NCBI GenBank assembly: GCA_028284075.1
Contig: JANQSL010000268.1
Coordinates: forward strand, 1 to 43,305
Origin: Candidatus Sumerlaeia bacterium
Lineage (GTDB): Bacteria > Sumerlaeota > Sumerlaeia > SLMS01 > JAHLLQ01
Length of the DNA: 43,305 bases
Reading direction: 5' to 3'
Shown here: piece after piece, positions 1 through 8,780 of the stretch
Position numbering within the stretch: the stretch's first letter is position 1
How the letters are laid out: each line of letters opens with the position of its first letter
Notes under the pieces: generated by a model
The model's input: only the letters and a program-made list of their open reading frames with translations
The model's database searches: none
What the model was told of the DNA's origin: nothing
Translations under genes and position numbers: made by a program

Positions 1-2036
1 TCGAGTCCGCTCAGAACCATCTGGCCACGATCACCGGGCGGGGCGGTTTCGCGATCCGATGGCCGCTCTGGCGCTTCGAGACTGAGTTCTCCGTTTGGAA
101 CGGCACCAATGAATTCGATGATGCCGGCACGAATCTCCTGGGTTGTTTTGCCGCTCGGACGCTCCGCGCTCTTGTGAACCTGAAGATCAAAATTGCCGCG
201 CTCGCCCTGAAACCAAACAGCGAAACGTTTCAGATCCTCATGCCCGGCAAGACGTTCCTCCACAGCGGCGACGGTCACGCTTGTCTCGGAGGTTTTGGTG
301 CCGGGAGACATCGTCAGGTAAACACGAATGAAGTCCTGTGTCTCATCCCGGCTTGTCGTGGACTGCCGCACCGCTTCGCATGCCTCGAGAAACGTGAAAG
401 CGAGAAGAACGGCAATGATCGCGAGGACGCGTCCCCGATGGCGTATCGCGGACTTGAGTATCCAGCGGTAGAGTTCGCGAAGACGGCTCCGGGATGGATT
501 GAGGCGCTCTGCGGCGTGCTGAAACTCCTGCTCGCCGCGAATGCCCTTGTGGCGGATCACGGATCGGAGGGCACGCGACGTCAGCATCGCCGAGAGAGAC
601 AGTGCGACCAGAAGCGACAGCATCAGAGGAAATGTCAGCGCAAGAGCGGGCTCTTTGATGAAGAGTCGAAAGTCGCCCTCCACAAAGAAGAGTGCGAGAA
701 ACGGGACGCATGTCGTGAGTGTCGATGCAAACAGAGCGCGGCCGACCTCTCCTCCTCCAAGCTCGGCCGCCCGCAGCGCATCCATGTGACGCTGGAAATA
801 AAGCCGGAAGCAGTTTTCCACAACGACGATGGAATTGTCCACAAGAATGCCGACTCCGAGCGCGAGACCGATGACGGAGAAGACGTTGATGCTCATGCCG
901 GTGGCATAGAACAGGTTGAAAACCGCAACGATGCAAATAGGGACAGAAATAAAGATAATGCCCGCAATGCGCCAGGAGCGGAAGAACACCAAAGGAACAA
1001 GCAATGCAAGCGCAGCGCCCTGAAGAGCCAGTCTCTTGACCTGCTGAATGACTTCCTCAACGATTTCAGCAACGTCGGTTTCGATGACAAGCTCTGTGCC
1101 CGCCGGCAGCGTGCGATTGATTGCGTCGACACGTTCACGCACCATCCCGGCGACACGAATGAGGTTTTCACCCTCTTCGCGTTCGATTTGCAGTCCGATG
1201 GCATTTTTCCCGTTGGAACGATAGATCCAGCCTTCAAGGGCGTCGCCTTCATCGACATCAGCAACATCCTGCAACTGCACGATACCTCTGGTGTCGACGA
1301 CGAGCCGTCTGAGTTCGTCGACGTTGCGAACACGGGAATCGAGGCGCACGAAGTGCGTTTCACCGGGAACGTCGAGACGGCCAAGGAATTCGTCTTCCGC
1401 ACCGGCGGCCTGAATACGCTGCAGAACCTGTCCGAACTCGAGGCCGTGACCGGCAAGACGGACGGGATCGAGAATGACTTCGGCGGCTTCCGTCGTCAGA
1501 CCGCCGACTTCAACACGGGCCACGCCGGACACCGTCTCCAGTTGTGTTTCGACACGTTCGCGGACAATGTCCCGGAGCATTTCCTGGTCTTCAGATCCCT
1601 CGAGAGAAACCTCCATGAGGAAGTTCTTGAACGCCTCGGTGGAAAAGGGAAACACTTCGATTGTTGTTCTGCGGTCGGACAGGTCCTGCTGAAACGCGTT
1701 CAGACGTTCCTGCAAATCGATGGCCGCAAATCGAATATCCGTTCCAAACTCGAAGTCGGTCCGGATCCAGGTACCCCAGGAACCCGTCCAGGACCGGACG
1801 TTGCGAACCCGGGGCAGCTCTGCAATGATACTTTCAACGGGTTTCGTCAGTTCCTCGAGATTCTCTGACCCGGATGCTCCGGGCTTGCTGACGAAGACAC
1901 CAATCGTTGGAACCGTGAAGTCGGGAAGAAGTTGAACAGGCAGCTGCCGCCAGGATACAATACCGAGAACCACCAGTGCCAGAAAGACCATGGTGGTTGT
2001 GACGGGCCGGCGAACGGCGATGCGGGACAGCGGCAT
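1..2036 (-). CDS. RND-family (AcrB/HAE1-like) efflux transporter, 3' part outside window
   Basis: Inner-membrane proton-driven exporter that would work with a periplasmic adaptor and an outer-membrane channel. About 678 N-terminal codons are present; the family is usually 1000-1050 residues, so the C-terminal third lies beyond the left edge. The reading frame opens with MPLSRIAVRRPVTTTMVF, the typical RND cytoplasmic helix plus TM1, and continues with LPVQLLPDFTVPTIGV. Around 840-880 it encodes GVGILVDNSIVVVEN, the TM4 motif in the 'VDN' rather than 'VDD' variant. The ATG at 2034-2036 has GGAAG seven to eight bases upstream and follows clpX by 32 bp. No adaptor gene is visible upstream; it may lie downstream, off-window. 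Substrate cannot be told. A long open frame on the opposite strand (174-1868) is treated as a shadow. Confidence 0.88.
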   Translation of the reverse strand, partial: MPLSRIAVRRPVTTTMVFLALVVLGIVSWRQLPVQLLPDFTVPTIGVFVSKPGASGSENLEELTKPVESIIAELPRVRNVRSWTGSWGTWIRTDFEFGTDIRFAAIDLQERLNAFQQDLSDRRTTIEVFPFSTEAFKNFLMEVSLEGSEDQEMLRDIVRERVETQLETVSGVARVEVGGLTTEAAEVILDPVRLAGHGLEFGQVLQRIQAAGAEDEFLGRLDVPGETHFVRLDSRVRNVDELRRLVVDTRGIVQLQDVADVDEGDALEGWIYRSNGKNAIGLQIEREEGENLIRVAGMVRERVDAINRTLPAGTELVIETDVAEIVEEVIQQVKRLALQGAALALLVPLVFFRSWRIAGIIFISVPICIVAVFNLFYATGMSINVFSVIGLALGVGILVDNSIVVVENCFRLYFQRHMDALRAAELGGGEVGRALFASTLTTCVPFLALFFVEGDFRLFIKEPALALTFPLMLSLLVALSLSAMLTSRALRSVIRHKGIRGEQEFQHAAERLNPSRSRLRELYRWILKSAIRHRGRVLAIIAVLLAFTFLEACEAVRQSTTSRDETQDFIRVYLTMSPGTKTSETSVTVAAVEERLAGHEDLKRFAVWFQGERGNFDLQVHKSAERPSGKTTQEIRAGIIEFIGAVPNGELSLEAPERPSDRETAPPGDRGQMVLSGL

Positions 2037-2068
2037 GGCCGTCTTCCGTGCTTAGTCTGCGGCGGAGT

Positions 2069-3331
2069 CTATGCCGACTTCTCGCTTTCGCTGGAAACCA
2101 TAACGGGGCGGGCGCCGGACTCGACGAAATCACGGGTAATGCGAATCTCTGACACCTCGCCGGCGAGGGTCGGCAATTCGAACATCAGTTCCATCATGCG
2201 GGACTCGAGAATCGCCCTCAGGCCGCGGGCGCCGGTTTCCATTTTGATGGCTTCACGAGCCACTTCCAGCAGCGCCTCGTCCTCGAACGTCAAAGCGACG
2301 CCGTCCATTTCAAACAACCGCTGATACTGTTTCACGAGGGCGTTTCGGGGCTCTGTCAGAATCTGCACCAGTTCCTTTTCGCCAAGGCTCTCGAGAGTTG
2401 CAAGAACCGGAAAGCGGCCGATGAATTCGGGAATCATCCCGAACTTGAGAAGATCCTCATACTGGACCAGGCGCAGGACTTCGCCCTGATCGATTTCATG
2501 ACGCGACCGCACTTCCGCGCCGAAACCGAGAGTTCGCTGCTCGGTACGGCGGCGGATAATGTCCACCAACCCGCTGAAGGCTCCACCGGCGATGAACAGG
2601 ATGTTGGTCGTGTCCATCCGGATGTATTCCTGGTGAGGATGCTTCCGTCCGCCGGTGGGCGGAACATTGGCAACCGTTCCCTCCAGGATTTTCAGGAGCG
2701 CCTGCTGCACGCCTTCGCCGGAAACATCGCGAGTAATGGAAACGTTCTGGGTGGTTCGATTCAGCTTGTCGATTTCATCGACGTAGACAATGCCGCGCTG
2801 AGCCTTTTCGACGTCGCCGTCCGCGTTCTGCAAAAGCCGCAGAAGAATGTTTTCCACGTCCTCGCCGACATAACCGGCCTGCGTGAGTGTTGTGGCGTCG
2901 GCAATGGCGAAGGGAACATCGAGAATGCGGGCAAGAGTCTGAGCCATCAATGTCTTGCCGCTGCCCGTTGGGCCGATCAGCAGAATGTTGGACTTCTGAA
3001 TTTCGACTTCCTCGTCCTCAATGTTCGAACGCAGTCGCTTGTAGTGGTTATATACCGCTACTGAGAGAGCGCGCTTGGTGCGCTCCTGAGAAACGACATA
3101 CTTGTCGAGGGATTCGTAAATCTCATGAGGCGAAGGAAGCTTCTTCAACATCGTCAGCGAATCTTCTTCGCTGGTGCGAGCCTCCTCTTCGCGCCGGAGC
3201 CGGTCATGACAGGTTGAAACGCATTCGTTACAAATGTATGTGGAAGTGCCGTCTTCGCGGGAAGACAGGCCCTTGAAGAGCGTTTGGACCTGATGCTGGT
3301 CCTTGCCGCAGAATGAACAACGAAGTCGCAT
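2069..3331 (-). CDS. clpX: ATP-dependent Clp protease ATP-binding subunit ClpX
   Basis: AAA+ unfoldase that recognises tagged substrates and feeds them into ClpP in the cytoplasm. The 420-residue product matches the family length. Zinc-binding cysteines are C5, C8, C34 and C37. Walker A GPTGSGKT is at 120-127, the pore loop GYVG at 153-156, Walker B VYVDEIDK at 182-189, and the sensor-2 GARGLR lies near the C-terminus. The ClpP-docking tripeptide, IGF in E. coli, reads LGF here (in RTLGFGAEV). I start at the ATG of MRLRCSFC (3329-3331); an in-frame extension to 3400 would add 23 residues that precede the conserved zinc finger. clpP is not adjacent; instead the gene sits 92 bp behind plsY and just ahead of an RND pump gene. 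Confidence 0.96.
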   Translation of the reverse strand: MRLRCSFCGKDQHQVQTLFKGLSSREDGTSTYICNECVSTCHDRLRREEEARTSEEDSLTMLKKLPSPHEIYESLDKYVVSQERTKRALSVAVYNHYKRLRSNIEDEEVEIQKSNILLIGPTGSGKTLMAQTLARILDVPFAIADATTLTQAGYVGEDVENILLRLLQNADGDVEKAQRGIVYVDEIDKLNRTTQNVSITRDVSGEGVQQALLKILEGTVANVPPTGGRKHPHQEYIRMDTTNILFIAGGAFSGLVDIIRRRTEQRTLGFGAEVRSRHEIDQGEVLRLVQYEDLLKFGMIPEFIGRFPVLATLESLGEKELVQILTEPRNALVKQYQRLFEMDGVALTFEDEALLEVAREAIKMETGARGLRAILESRMMELMFELPTLAGEVSEIRITRDFVESGARPVMVSSESEKSA

Positions 3332-3423
3332 GAAGGGTCCCCGGAACCGTCGCTTTTCCACCCTCAGGGGGCAAGAGCCAGTTTGAGGCCGGTTGGCCAC
3401 TCATGCAATGGGAAACGATCGCC

Positions 3424-4041
3424 TCATGCCGGTTCGCTCTTTGAACCAAAGCGGCTTTCGGTACCATCAAGAAGGCGCCGAATATTCGTCCTGTGCTTGA
3501 CCAGCACACCCGCGCCCGCTGCCGCCGTCAAAATGGAAAGAGCTCCGAATCCATAAACGGCAAAGGTCAGGGAGGGCAGAAGGACCGCTGCAACCACGGA
3601 GCCCAGGGAAACATAACGCGTTACCGCAAGAATCAGGATAAAGGTCACGAGTGCCACAAGTGTCGGAACAGGCACCAGAGCCAGGAACACACCGAGTGCG
3701 GCGGCCACGCCCTTGCCTCCCTTGAAACCCAGAAGAATGTTAAACATGTTTCCAAAAAGAACGGCAGCCGCGCACAAAACGGGATACAAGCCTGCGGAGG
3801 TGCCAAAGGCGACCTGGGGAATCAGCCACACCGCAAGCGAGGCTTTGCCAACATCGATCAGAAGAACGGGAATTCCAAGCTTTGGACCGAGAACGCGCAG
3901 CGCATTGGTGAACCCGATGTTCTTCGATCCGTGCCTGCGAATATCAACACCGCCAAAGCCGAGACCAATCATCAAACCTGTCGGAATGGCACCAATGAGG
4001 TAAGCGGCAACCAGCCCGAGAGCGCCCGTAACCAGCGTCAC
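3424..4041 (-). CDS. plsY: Glycerol-3-phosphate acyltransferase PlsY
   Basis: Inner-membrane enzyme that acylates sn-glycerol-3-phosphate with acyl-phosphate, the first step of phospholipid synthesis (acyl-phosphate is normally made by PlsX, not seen here). The 205-residue, strongly hydrophobic product has the conserved early loop GSKNIGFTNALRVLG (usual form GSxNxGATNxLR) and the second conserved stretch GFKGGKGVAAALGV, with five or so membrane helices. Its ATG overlaps the trpC stop by four bases (ATGA), so it is probably translationally coupled to trpC. The 'GF' in place of the usual 'GA' at the first motif is a minor deviation. Confidence 0.94.
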   Translation of the reverse strand: MTLVTGALGLVAAYLIGAIPTGLMIGLGFGGVDIRRHGSKNIGFTNALRVLGPKLGIPVLLIDVGKASLAVWLIPQVAFGTSAGLYPVLCAAAVLFGNMFNILLGFKGGKGVAAALGVFLALVPVPTLVALVTFILILAVTRYVSLGSVVAAVLLPSLTFAVYGFGALSILTAAAGAGVLVKHRTNIRRLLDGTESRFGSKSEPA

Positions 4042-4838
4042 GTCTCGACACCGCCCGCGGGAACAAGCAACTCACGGGTTGCCTTTTCAACATCGGCCTG
4101 CCGCATGAGGCTCTCCCCCACAAGGATGGCCCGGGCACCGGCTCTCGAAACGCGGGCAACATCTGACGGACTGAAAATACCGCTCTCCGAAACAAGAACC
4201 TCAACGTCCGGCAGCATCGCGGCAACGCGCTCTGTCAGGGCCAGATCGACCACAAAGGTCCGCAGATCGCGATTGTTGATACCGACGATACGAGCCGGAA
4301 TGGCGCTGTCGTTCAGTCGGGCGACATCGTCTTCGTCATGCACTTCCACAAGAACATCGAGACCAATACCGCGGGCCAAATGGTAGAGATCCGCCATTCG
4401 ATCCGGCTCCAGAGCTGCAGCGATTAAAAGCAGCGCACTCGCACCGGCGGCACGAGCCTCATAAACCTGCACCTCATCAATGATGAAGTCCTTGCGCAGC
4501 ACCGGAAGGCGCACAGCCTCGCGAATACGGCCGATGTAGGCGAGGTCGCCCCGAAAGTAATCGCGATCGGTCAGTACGGAGAGTGCTCGCGCGCCACCCG
4601 CTTCGTAGCTCTTTGCGATGGCGACGGGATCAAAATCAGGACGGATAACGCCCTTGCTGGGAGAAGCTTTCTTCACTTCGGCAATGAGGTGCGGACCGCA
4701 AGGCGCCGACAGCGCGTCAAAAAAACCGGGAGGTCCGGGAGTCTCGGAAGCACGAGTCTTCAGCTCAGCCAGGGAAGGCCTCAGTGCGCGGACCTCACCA
4801 CGCTTGGTCTCCAGAATACGATCCAATACCGTTCCCAT
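4038..4838 (-). CDS. trpC: Indole-3-glycerol phosphate synthase TrpC
   Basis: Cytoplasmic TIM-barrel enzyme converting CdRP to indole-3-glycerol phosphate in tryptophan synthesis. The 266-residue product shows the family signature LIAEVKKASPSKGVIR near residue 52, then YEAGGARALSVLTD, LRKDFIIDEVQVYEARAAGA, the active-site NNRDL stretch and a C-terminal phosphate-binding segment SESGI/ILVGESLM. It follows trpD by 13 bp and overlaps plsY by four bases. No TrpF fusion is present, and the other trp genes are not in the window. Confidence 0.96.
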   Translation of the reverse strand: MGTVLDRILETKRGEVRALRPSLAELKTRASETPGPPGFFDALSAPCGPHLIAEVKKASPSKGVIRPDFDPVAIAKSYEAGGARALSVLTDRDYFRGDLAYIGRIREAVRLPVLRKDFIIDEVQVYEARAAGASALLLIAAALEPDRMADLYHLARGIGLDVLVEVHDEDDVARLNDSAIPARIVGINNRDLRTFVVDLALTERVAAMLPDVEVLVSESGIFSPSDVARVSRAGARAILVGESLMRQADVEKATRELLVPAGGVET

Positions 4839-4851
4839 AAAATGAACCTTG

Positions 4852-5877
4852 TCAGCGGTCGGCAGCGAGACTTTCCATCAGCTTTGCCGCCTTGCCGGAA
4901 CGCTGTACTTCGCGGGCCAGGCCAAAGGCGCGCTTGTAGTCCGGCTCCGCGCCGGCGATCCAGAGAGCACCGGCGGCATTCATGATAACCGCATCCGCGC
5001 GCGGCCCCTTTTCGCCCTCGAGAACCGCTTTCAACAGCCGGGCGTTTTCCTCTGCATCACCACCGACGAGCTCCGCCATTTCAACCGGCTTGATATCAAG
5101 ATCGATGGGTGAGATGTGCCACGACTCAAGGTTTCCCCGGCTGTTGAGGCGAACGCCTTCGGTGACCTGAGAGAGGGAGATTTCATCCATACCGTCGGCG
5201 CCGTGAACAACGAGAGCACCACGCAATCCCAGCGATCGAAGTGCAAGCGCGACGGGCTCCACGAGGTCCGGCGACGAAACGCCAACGAGCTGGTGTGTGG
5301 GACGCGCGGGGTTGGAGAGCGGTCCACAGATATTGAAGATGGTGCGCATCTTCAACTCCTGACGAGCCGCGGCCGCATGCTTCATGGCGGGATGGTAGGA
5401 TCGCGCAAAGAGAAAACAAAAGTTATGCTTTGTCAGGTCCGCAGCGGCTTCTTCCGGTGTCCTCTCAATGCGATAGCCAAGCGCCTCAAGAACATCCGCG
5501 CTTCCGCATCGCGAGGATGCTGAACGGTTTCCGTGCTTGGCGACTCGTACCCCGGCGGCGGCAACGACAAGAGCCGCCGCCGTTGAAATATTAAAGGTCT
5601 GAAGACCGTCTCCCCCGGTTCCGCAGGTGTCGACGATGGGCTCGTCGTCATCGGGTCTGGGAAAAGCGGTGGCGTGATCGAGCATCACCTCAACGAAGGC
5701 GTCGATCTCGGCGGCGGTCTCTCCGACGATGCGCAACCCTGTCAAAAACGAGGCAAGTTGAGCTGTGGAGGCCTTGCCGGAGAGTATCTCACGGGCGGCG
5801 GCCTGGACGTGATCGCGCCGGGGACGCCGGTTGGGGTGTTCAGCAAGGCGATGGATGACTTCCAGCAGTGCGCTCAT
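4852..5877 (-). CDS. trpD: Anthranilate phosphoribosyltransferase TrpD
   Basis: Transfers phosphoribose from PRPP to anthranilate, the second step of tryptophan synthesis. The 341-residue length is typical. The PRPP/Mg-binding motif DTCGTGGDGLQTFNIST and the KHGNRSASSRCGSADVLEALG motif are intact, as is the NICGPLSNPARP loop. The ATG at 5877 is preceded by AAGGATCCCC, a usable ribosome-binding site. It is the first gene of the leftward cluster trpD-trpC-plsY-clpX-RND. The 221 bp between it and the divergent Crp-like regulator should carry the promoters of both; no trp leader peptide or attenuator was recognised there. Confidence 0.96.
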   Translation of the reverse strand: MSALLEVIHRLAEHPNRRPRRDHVQAAAREILSGKASTAQLASFLTGLRIVGETAAEIDAFVEVMLDHATAFPRPDDDEPIVDTCGTGGDGLQTFNISTAAALVVAAAGVRVAKHGNRSASSRCGSADVLEALGYRIERTPEEAAADLTKHNFCFLFARSYHPAMKHAAAARQELKMRTIFNICGPLSNPARPTHQLVGVSSPDLVEPVALALRSLGLRGALVVHGADGMDEISLSQVTEGVRLNSRGNLESWHISPIDLDIKPVEMAELVGGDAEENARLLKAVLEGEKGPRADAVIMNAAGALWIAGAEPDYKRAFGLAREVQRSGKAAKLMESLAADR

Positions 5878-6098
5878 GGGGATCCTTCGTGTCTCGGAAT
5901 GTGCGGATGGTTGGCCTCCGTTGTGGCTGCCTCAACCCGGAAATGTAGTCCGACGGACCCGCAGGGCGTACCGGGTATTAGTTCACAGCAAATCTTGCCA
6001 ATTCAGTGATGCAATGCGTTCCATCAGCGTCGTCCGGTTTGTGATCCATCGGACCGAGTGTAACAAAGCCAACAATATCAATTGCGGGAGGCGAAAAA

Positions 6099-6890
6099 AT
6101 GCTCAACGTAACCAATGAGGATTTCAGAACCACCGGATCCGCCAGCCCCCCCAGAGCCCGGTCCTCAGCCATGATTGCCACCACCCCCCTTTCCTCGTCG
6201 AGCTCCCATGCGTGCGCCCTTGGACGATGCCGGTTGTTTCGCAATCTGCCGACGGACCGACTGGAGTTGCTGGGCGAACCTGAAACGTTCACGCTCAAGC
6301 GCGGAGCCTCTCTTTCCTGGGAGGCTGATGAGGACCGACACATTTACCTCATCGAGCACGGAATGGTGAAGCTGACGGCCGCGCCATCCGACTCCAACAA
6401 GGAGACGATCCTCGCAATTCTGGGCGAGGGTGAACTCTTCGGCCGAATTCCCCTCGCAAACGAGCAGGGAGGCTCGTCCCACGCCGTGGCAATGGAGGAA
6501 ACCACGATTCTCCGCATCGATGCGGCGGGAATGGAACGCCTGCTGGATTCCATGCCAGACCTTGCCAACCGCATCATTCGGATGATCGGCCGACGGTTGC
6601 GGAGACTGGAAACCCGGGTTTCCCACCTGCTGTTCAAGGACGCACGGCAACGTGTCGCCTTCATCCTTCTGGAACTGATGCATGAATGGGGCTCGGCGCA
6701 TTCGACCGGTGGCAACCTGCTGGATCTGCGCATCACGCACCAGGATATTGCCAATCTGACAGGACTGACACGCGAGACCGTGTCCGTCACCCTGGCGGAC
6801 TTCGATCTGAACGAACTGATCGCAACTCAGGGACGGCGGCTGATTGTCATGAACCCCAAAGACCTCCGGGATGTCATGACGGGAACGTAA
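6099..6890 (+). CDS. Crp/Fnr-family transcriptional regulator
   Basis: Predicted DNA-binding regulator of 263 residues. A cyclic-nucleotide-binding-type beta-barrel covers roughly residues 45-165 (FRNLPTDRLELLG, then IYLIEHGMVKL and GEGELFGRIPL), followed by the dimerisation helix (RIIRMIGRRLRRLETRV) and a Crp-type winged helix-turn-helix (ITHQDIANLTGLTRETVSVTL). No FNR cysteine cluster is visible at the N-terminus, and the phosphate cassette does not look like the cAMP-binding GELALI form, so the ligand is unknown. The ATG at 6099 is chosen because GGGAGG lies eight bases upstream; the first 40 or so residues are a low-complexity Ser/Pro-rich extension. It is divergent from trpD. Confidence 0.9.
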   Translation: MLNVTNEDFRTTGSASPPRARSSAMIATTPLSSSSSHACALGRCRLFRNLPTDRLELLGEPETFTLKRGASLSWEADEDRHIYLIEHGMVKLTAAPSDSNKETILAILGEGELFGRIPLANEQGGSSHAVAMEETTILRIDAAGMERLLDSMPDLANRIIRMIGRRLRRLETRVSHLLFKDARQRVAFILLELMHEWGSAHSTGGNLLDLRITHQDIANLTGLTRETVSVTLADFDLNELIATQGRRLIVMNPKDLRDVMTGT

Positions 6891-6977
6891 CTGACGAGGG
6901 TCGAGTGTTGAGGCGAAAGGGCACTGCAAAAACCCTTCGGGGCTCACCGCTCTTGCTTCGACGAAACCCAGACTGAA

Positions 6978-7454
6978 TCACGGCAAAGCGTTCAGACACC
7001 GCATCGCTTCGTACAATCCCACTGCGACTGACGTGGCCAGATTCAAACTTCTGCCGGCAGGTCCCGGCATGGGAATTCGCAGATGCTGTTCCGGAGGAAT
7101 CGCGGCACGAACCTCATCGGGAACACCGTGAGGTTCATTGCCAAAGAACAGGTAATCCCCTGCTTCGTAGGATGCGTCGATATGTGATCGTTTGCCCCGG
7201 GTGGTAAACAGCCACAGTCGGCCGCTCGCCACTTCGGCAAAGTCGATGAACGAGTCATGAATCCTCAGGTCGACATGAGGCCAGTAATCCATGCCCGCCC
7301 GGCGAAGGGCTTTGTCATCCAGCCGAAACGGAACGGGCCTGATAATGTGAAGAGGAACGCCTGTGGCAGCACAGACACGGCCGACGGCTCCGGCATTCTG
7401 AGCAATGCGGGGAGAGTGGAGGACAATGGCAACGGGAGCGATCATGGGCTCCAT
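6978..7454 (-). CDS. trmL: tRNA (cytidine(34)-2'-O)-methyltransferase, TrmL-like SPOUT enzyme
   Basis: SAM-dependent 2'-O-methyltransferase of the trefoil-knot class, probably acting on wobble position 34 of tRNA-Leu. The 158-residue product has the TrmL-type N-terminus IVLHSPRIAQNAGAVGRVCAATG, the knot motifs FFGNEPHGVP and IPMPGPAGRSLNLATSVAVGLYE, and the compact length of TrmL (about 155 residues). Two in-frame starts compete: 7454, with no clear ribosome-binding site, and 7445 (ATG of MIAPVAIV), which has GGAG three bases upstream. The gene converges on the Crp-like regulator. Distinguishing TrmL from other SPOUT methylases rests on length and motif only. Confidence 0.88.
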   Translation of the reverse strand: MEPMIAPVAIVLHSPRIAQNAGAVGRVCAATGVPLHIIRPVPFRLDDKALRRAGMDYWPHVDLRIHDSFIDFAEVASGRLWLFTTRGKRSHIDASYEAGDYLFFGNEPHGVPDEVRAAIPPEQHLRIPMPGPAGRSLNLATSVAVGLYEAMRCLNALP

Positions 7455-7543
7455 CGTAGAGCGGCGATGCGGGGGCGCAAGGCTGGTGGAATTTGGCTTG
7501 CGTGAGGGCGGAGAGCTGCGGACGTTACCGCTCTCCGGCGAGT

Positions 7544-7620
7544 GGGTGATTAGCTCAGCTGGTTAGAGCGCTGCGTTCACATCGCAGAGGTCACTGGTTC
7601 GAGTCCAGTATCACCCACCA
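7544..7620 (+). tRNA. tRNA-Val (anticodon CAC)
   Basis: A complete cloverleaf can be drawn: acceptor GGGTGAT/ATCACCC, D-stem GCTC/GAGC, anticodon stem CTGCG/CGCAG around the loop TTCACAT (anticodon CAC, reading GTG), and T-arm ACTGG-TTCGAGT-CCAGT. The discriminator is A and CCA is encoded at 7618-7620. The base composition changes immediately downstream, so the 3' end of this gene is a plausible integration point. Confidence 0.97.
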
Positions 7621-7847
7621 CACAACTTCAACAAAATCACAAATCCCCCAAACTGTCACGAAATTGTCACAAGAATAATATTTCCAGACTTTTGGAATTC
7701 TTGTGACAGCCCCCACAGGTCGATCCTTTGCTCCGATACTCAGTCCGACTGGGCTATCCAGATCGGCTTCGCCAACCTTTCGCCTTGCAGGTTCCGCCTT
7801 CTTACTTCTAACTGCTAATCAGTTTTTGAAATGAGGCCCCGAGATTA
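7621..7847. other. Non-coding junction between tRNA-Val and the accessory island
   Basis: This 227-bp stretch has no credible gene. Its first 60 bases are A/C-rich and the hexamer TGTCAC occurs twice (7654-7659 and 7665-7670). A perfect 12-bp inverted repeat lies at 7665-7708 (listed separately). The rest is ordinary sequence up to the TIR-like gene. No integrase gene and no second copy of the tRNA 3' end were found near the right edge of the island, so an attachment site cannot be demonstrated. Confidence 0.5.
7665..7708. repeat. Perfect 12-bp inverted repeat behind tRNA-Val
   Basis: TGTCACAAGAAT at 7665-7676 is repeated inverted as ATTCTTGTGACA at 7697-7708, with a 20-base spacer. The right arm is followed by GCCCCC rather than a T-run, so it does not look like an intrinsic terminator. 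A recombinase or regulator binding site, or a residue of the event that inserted the downstream genes, are possible explanations. Confidence 0.6.
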
Positions 7848-8741
7848 ATGGCCCGTAAAAAGTCTTCAGCCACCAAGTCACCAGAAGCGAAACCGCCCAC
7901 CTTCACGAACAAGAGGCGAGGGATCGAAATTCTGACGGAATTGCTAAAGCAGGTTCCCGAACTCCGAACGTTGGACAAAGACTCCCAAGAGTTCCAAGAG
8001 TGGCTCACGACAGTCCTACAGATTTTTATCCGCCTCTTTGGCGAAAACACGGAGATGCACAAGAGTATAAACCGAGTAGACTTTGGACCGGCAAACTTCT
8101 TCAATCCCACGAGTGAAGAGTTCAAGAAAGGTTTTCAGGGAGGGTTGGATAGCGCCGAGGCAATTATCAAATCTGCCGTTCGAACATTGAGCTACGATCT
8201 AGAGGGAGATCAGTTAGAGAGTTCTTCAAGTAGTGAGCAACTCCCGACCACTCAATCCGGTTTTGATCCACACTCCAAGACGGTATTCGTTGTTCACGGC
8301 CACGACGATGGTGCTCGTGAGACGGTGGCCCGTTTCATCGAGAGCGGAGGGCTCAATGCCGTCATTCTTCACGAAAAGCCAAACTCGGGGAAGACTCTTA
8401 TCGAGAAGTTCGAGTCGAATGCTCTGACTGCATCCTTTGCGGTAATTCTGCTTAGTGCCGACGATCTGGGATCTTCCAAGAAGGACTATGAAACTGACGG
8501 GGTAAAAGCACTGGTTTCCCGAGCACGACAGAACGTCGTCTTTGAGTATGGCTACTTCGTGGGGAAGCTGGGTCGTGATCGTGTATGCCCTCTCTTGTTT
8601 CCAGATGTAGAGAAGCCGTCTGATATTGACGGTATTGCCTACGTCTCTTATGAGAGTCATTGGAAGAATGAGTTGGCTAGAGAATTGTCTGCGGCTGGAA
8701 TTGAATTCGATTTCGGAAAAGCGTTTGGGCTGACGTCCTGA
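7848..8741 (+). CDS. TIR-like (CAP12/Pycsar-type, PF10137) predicted nucleotide-binding protein
   Basis: The C-terminal half (about residues 144-285 of 297) matches the TIR-like domain found in CBASS/Pycsar effectors: VFVVHGHDDGARETVARFIE at 146-165, LHEKPNSGKTLIEKFE at 174-189, FAVILLSADD at 197-206 and RARQNVVFEYGYFVGKLGR at 225-243. In studied relatives this domain cleaves NAD+ when activated, and E186 or E189 would be candidate catalytic residues. The N-terminal 140 residues are largely helical, with a Lys-rich start and a Ser-rich linker near 124-130, and I do not recognise them as a known sensor. The ATG at 7848 has only a weak upstream GAG. It leads an apparent three-gene operon with two membrane-protein genes. 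No cyclase is adjacent, so CBASS or Pycsar membership is not shown. Confidence 0.85.
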   Translation: MARKKSSATKSPEAKPPTFTNKRRGIEILTELLKQVPELRTLDKDSQEFQEWLTTVLQIFIRLFGENTEMHKSINRVDFGPANFFNPTSEEFKKGFQGGLDSAEAIIKSAVRTLSYDLEGDQLESSSSSEQLPTTQSGFDPHSKTVFVVHGHDDGARETVARFIESGGLNAVILHEKPNSGKTLIEKFESNALTASFAVILLSADDLGSSKKDYETDGVKALVSRARQNVVFEYGYFVGKLGRDRVCPLLFPDVEKPSDIDGIAYVSYESHWKNELARELSAAGIEFDFGKAFGLTS

Positions 8742-8780
8742 GTGGTGGCGCTCTCACATTCAAGTTGTTGGAGACCCGTT

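Noticed and set aside
174-1868. 564-codon plus-strand open frame
   Set aside because: It lies antisense to the RND transporter, whose translation carries clear family motifs. The plus-strand product is charged, Arg/Asp/Glu-rich and repeats no known domain.
6007-6026. TGATG-N10-CATCA possible Crp/Fnr-type operator between trpD and the regulator
   Set aside because: Only five bases match per arm and it is not close to a Crp or FNR consensus; it could be chance.
7717-7762. tRNA-like fragment on the minus strand (GGATAGCCCAGTCGG)
   Set aside because: It resembles the D-arm region of a tRNA, but no anticodon stem or acceptor stem can be built, so it is probably chance.
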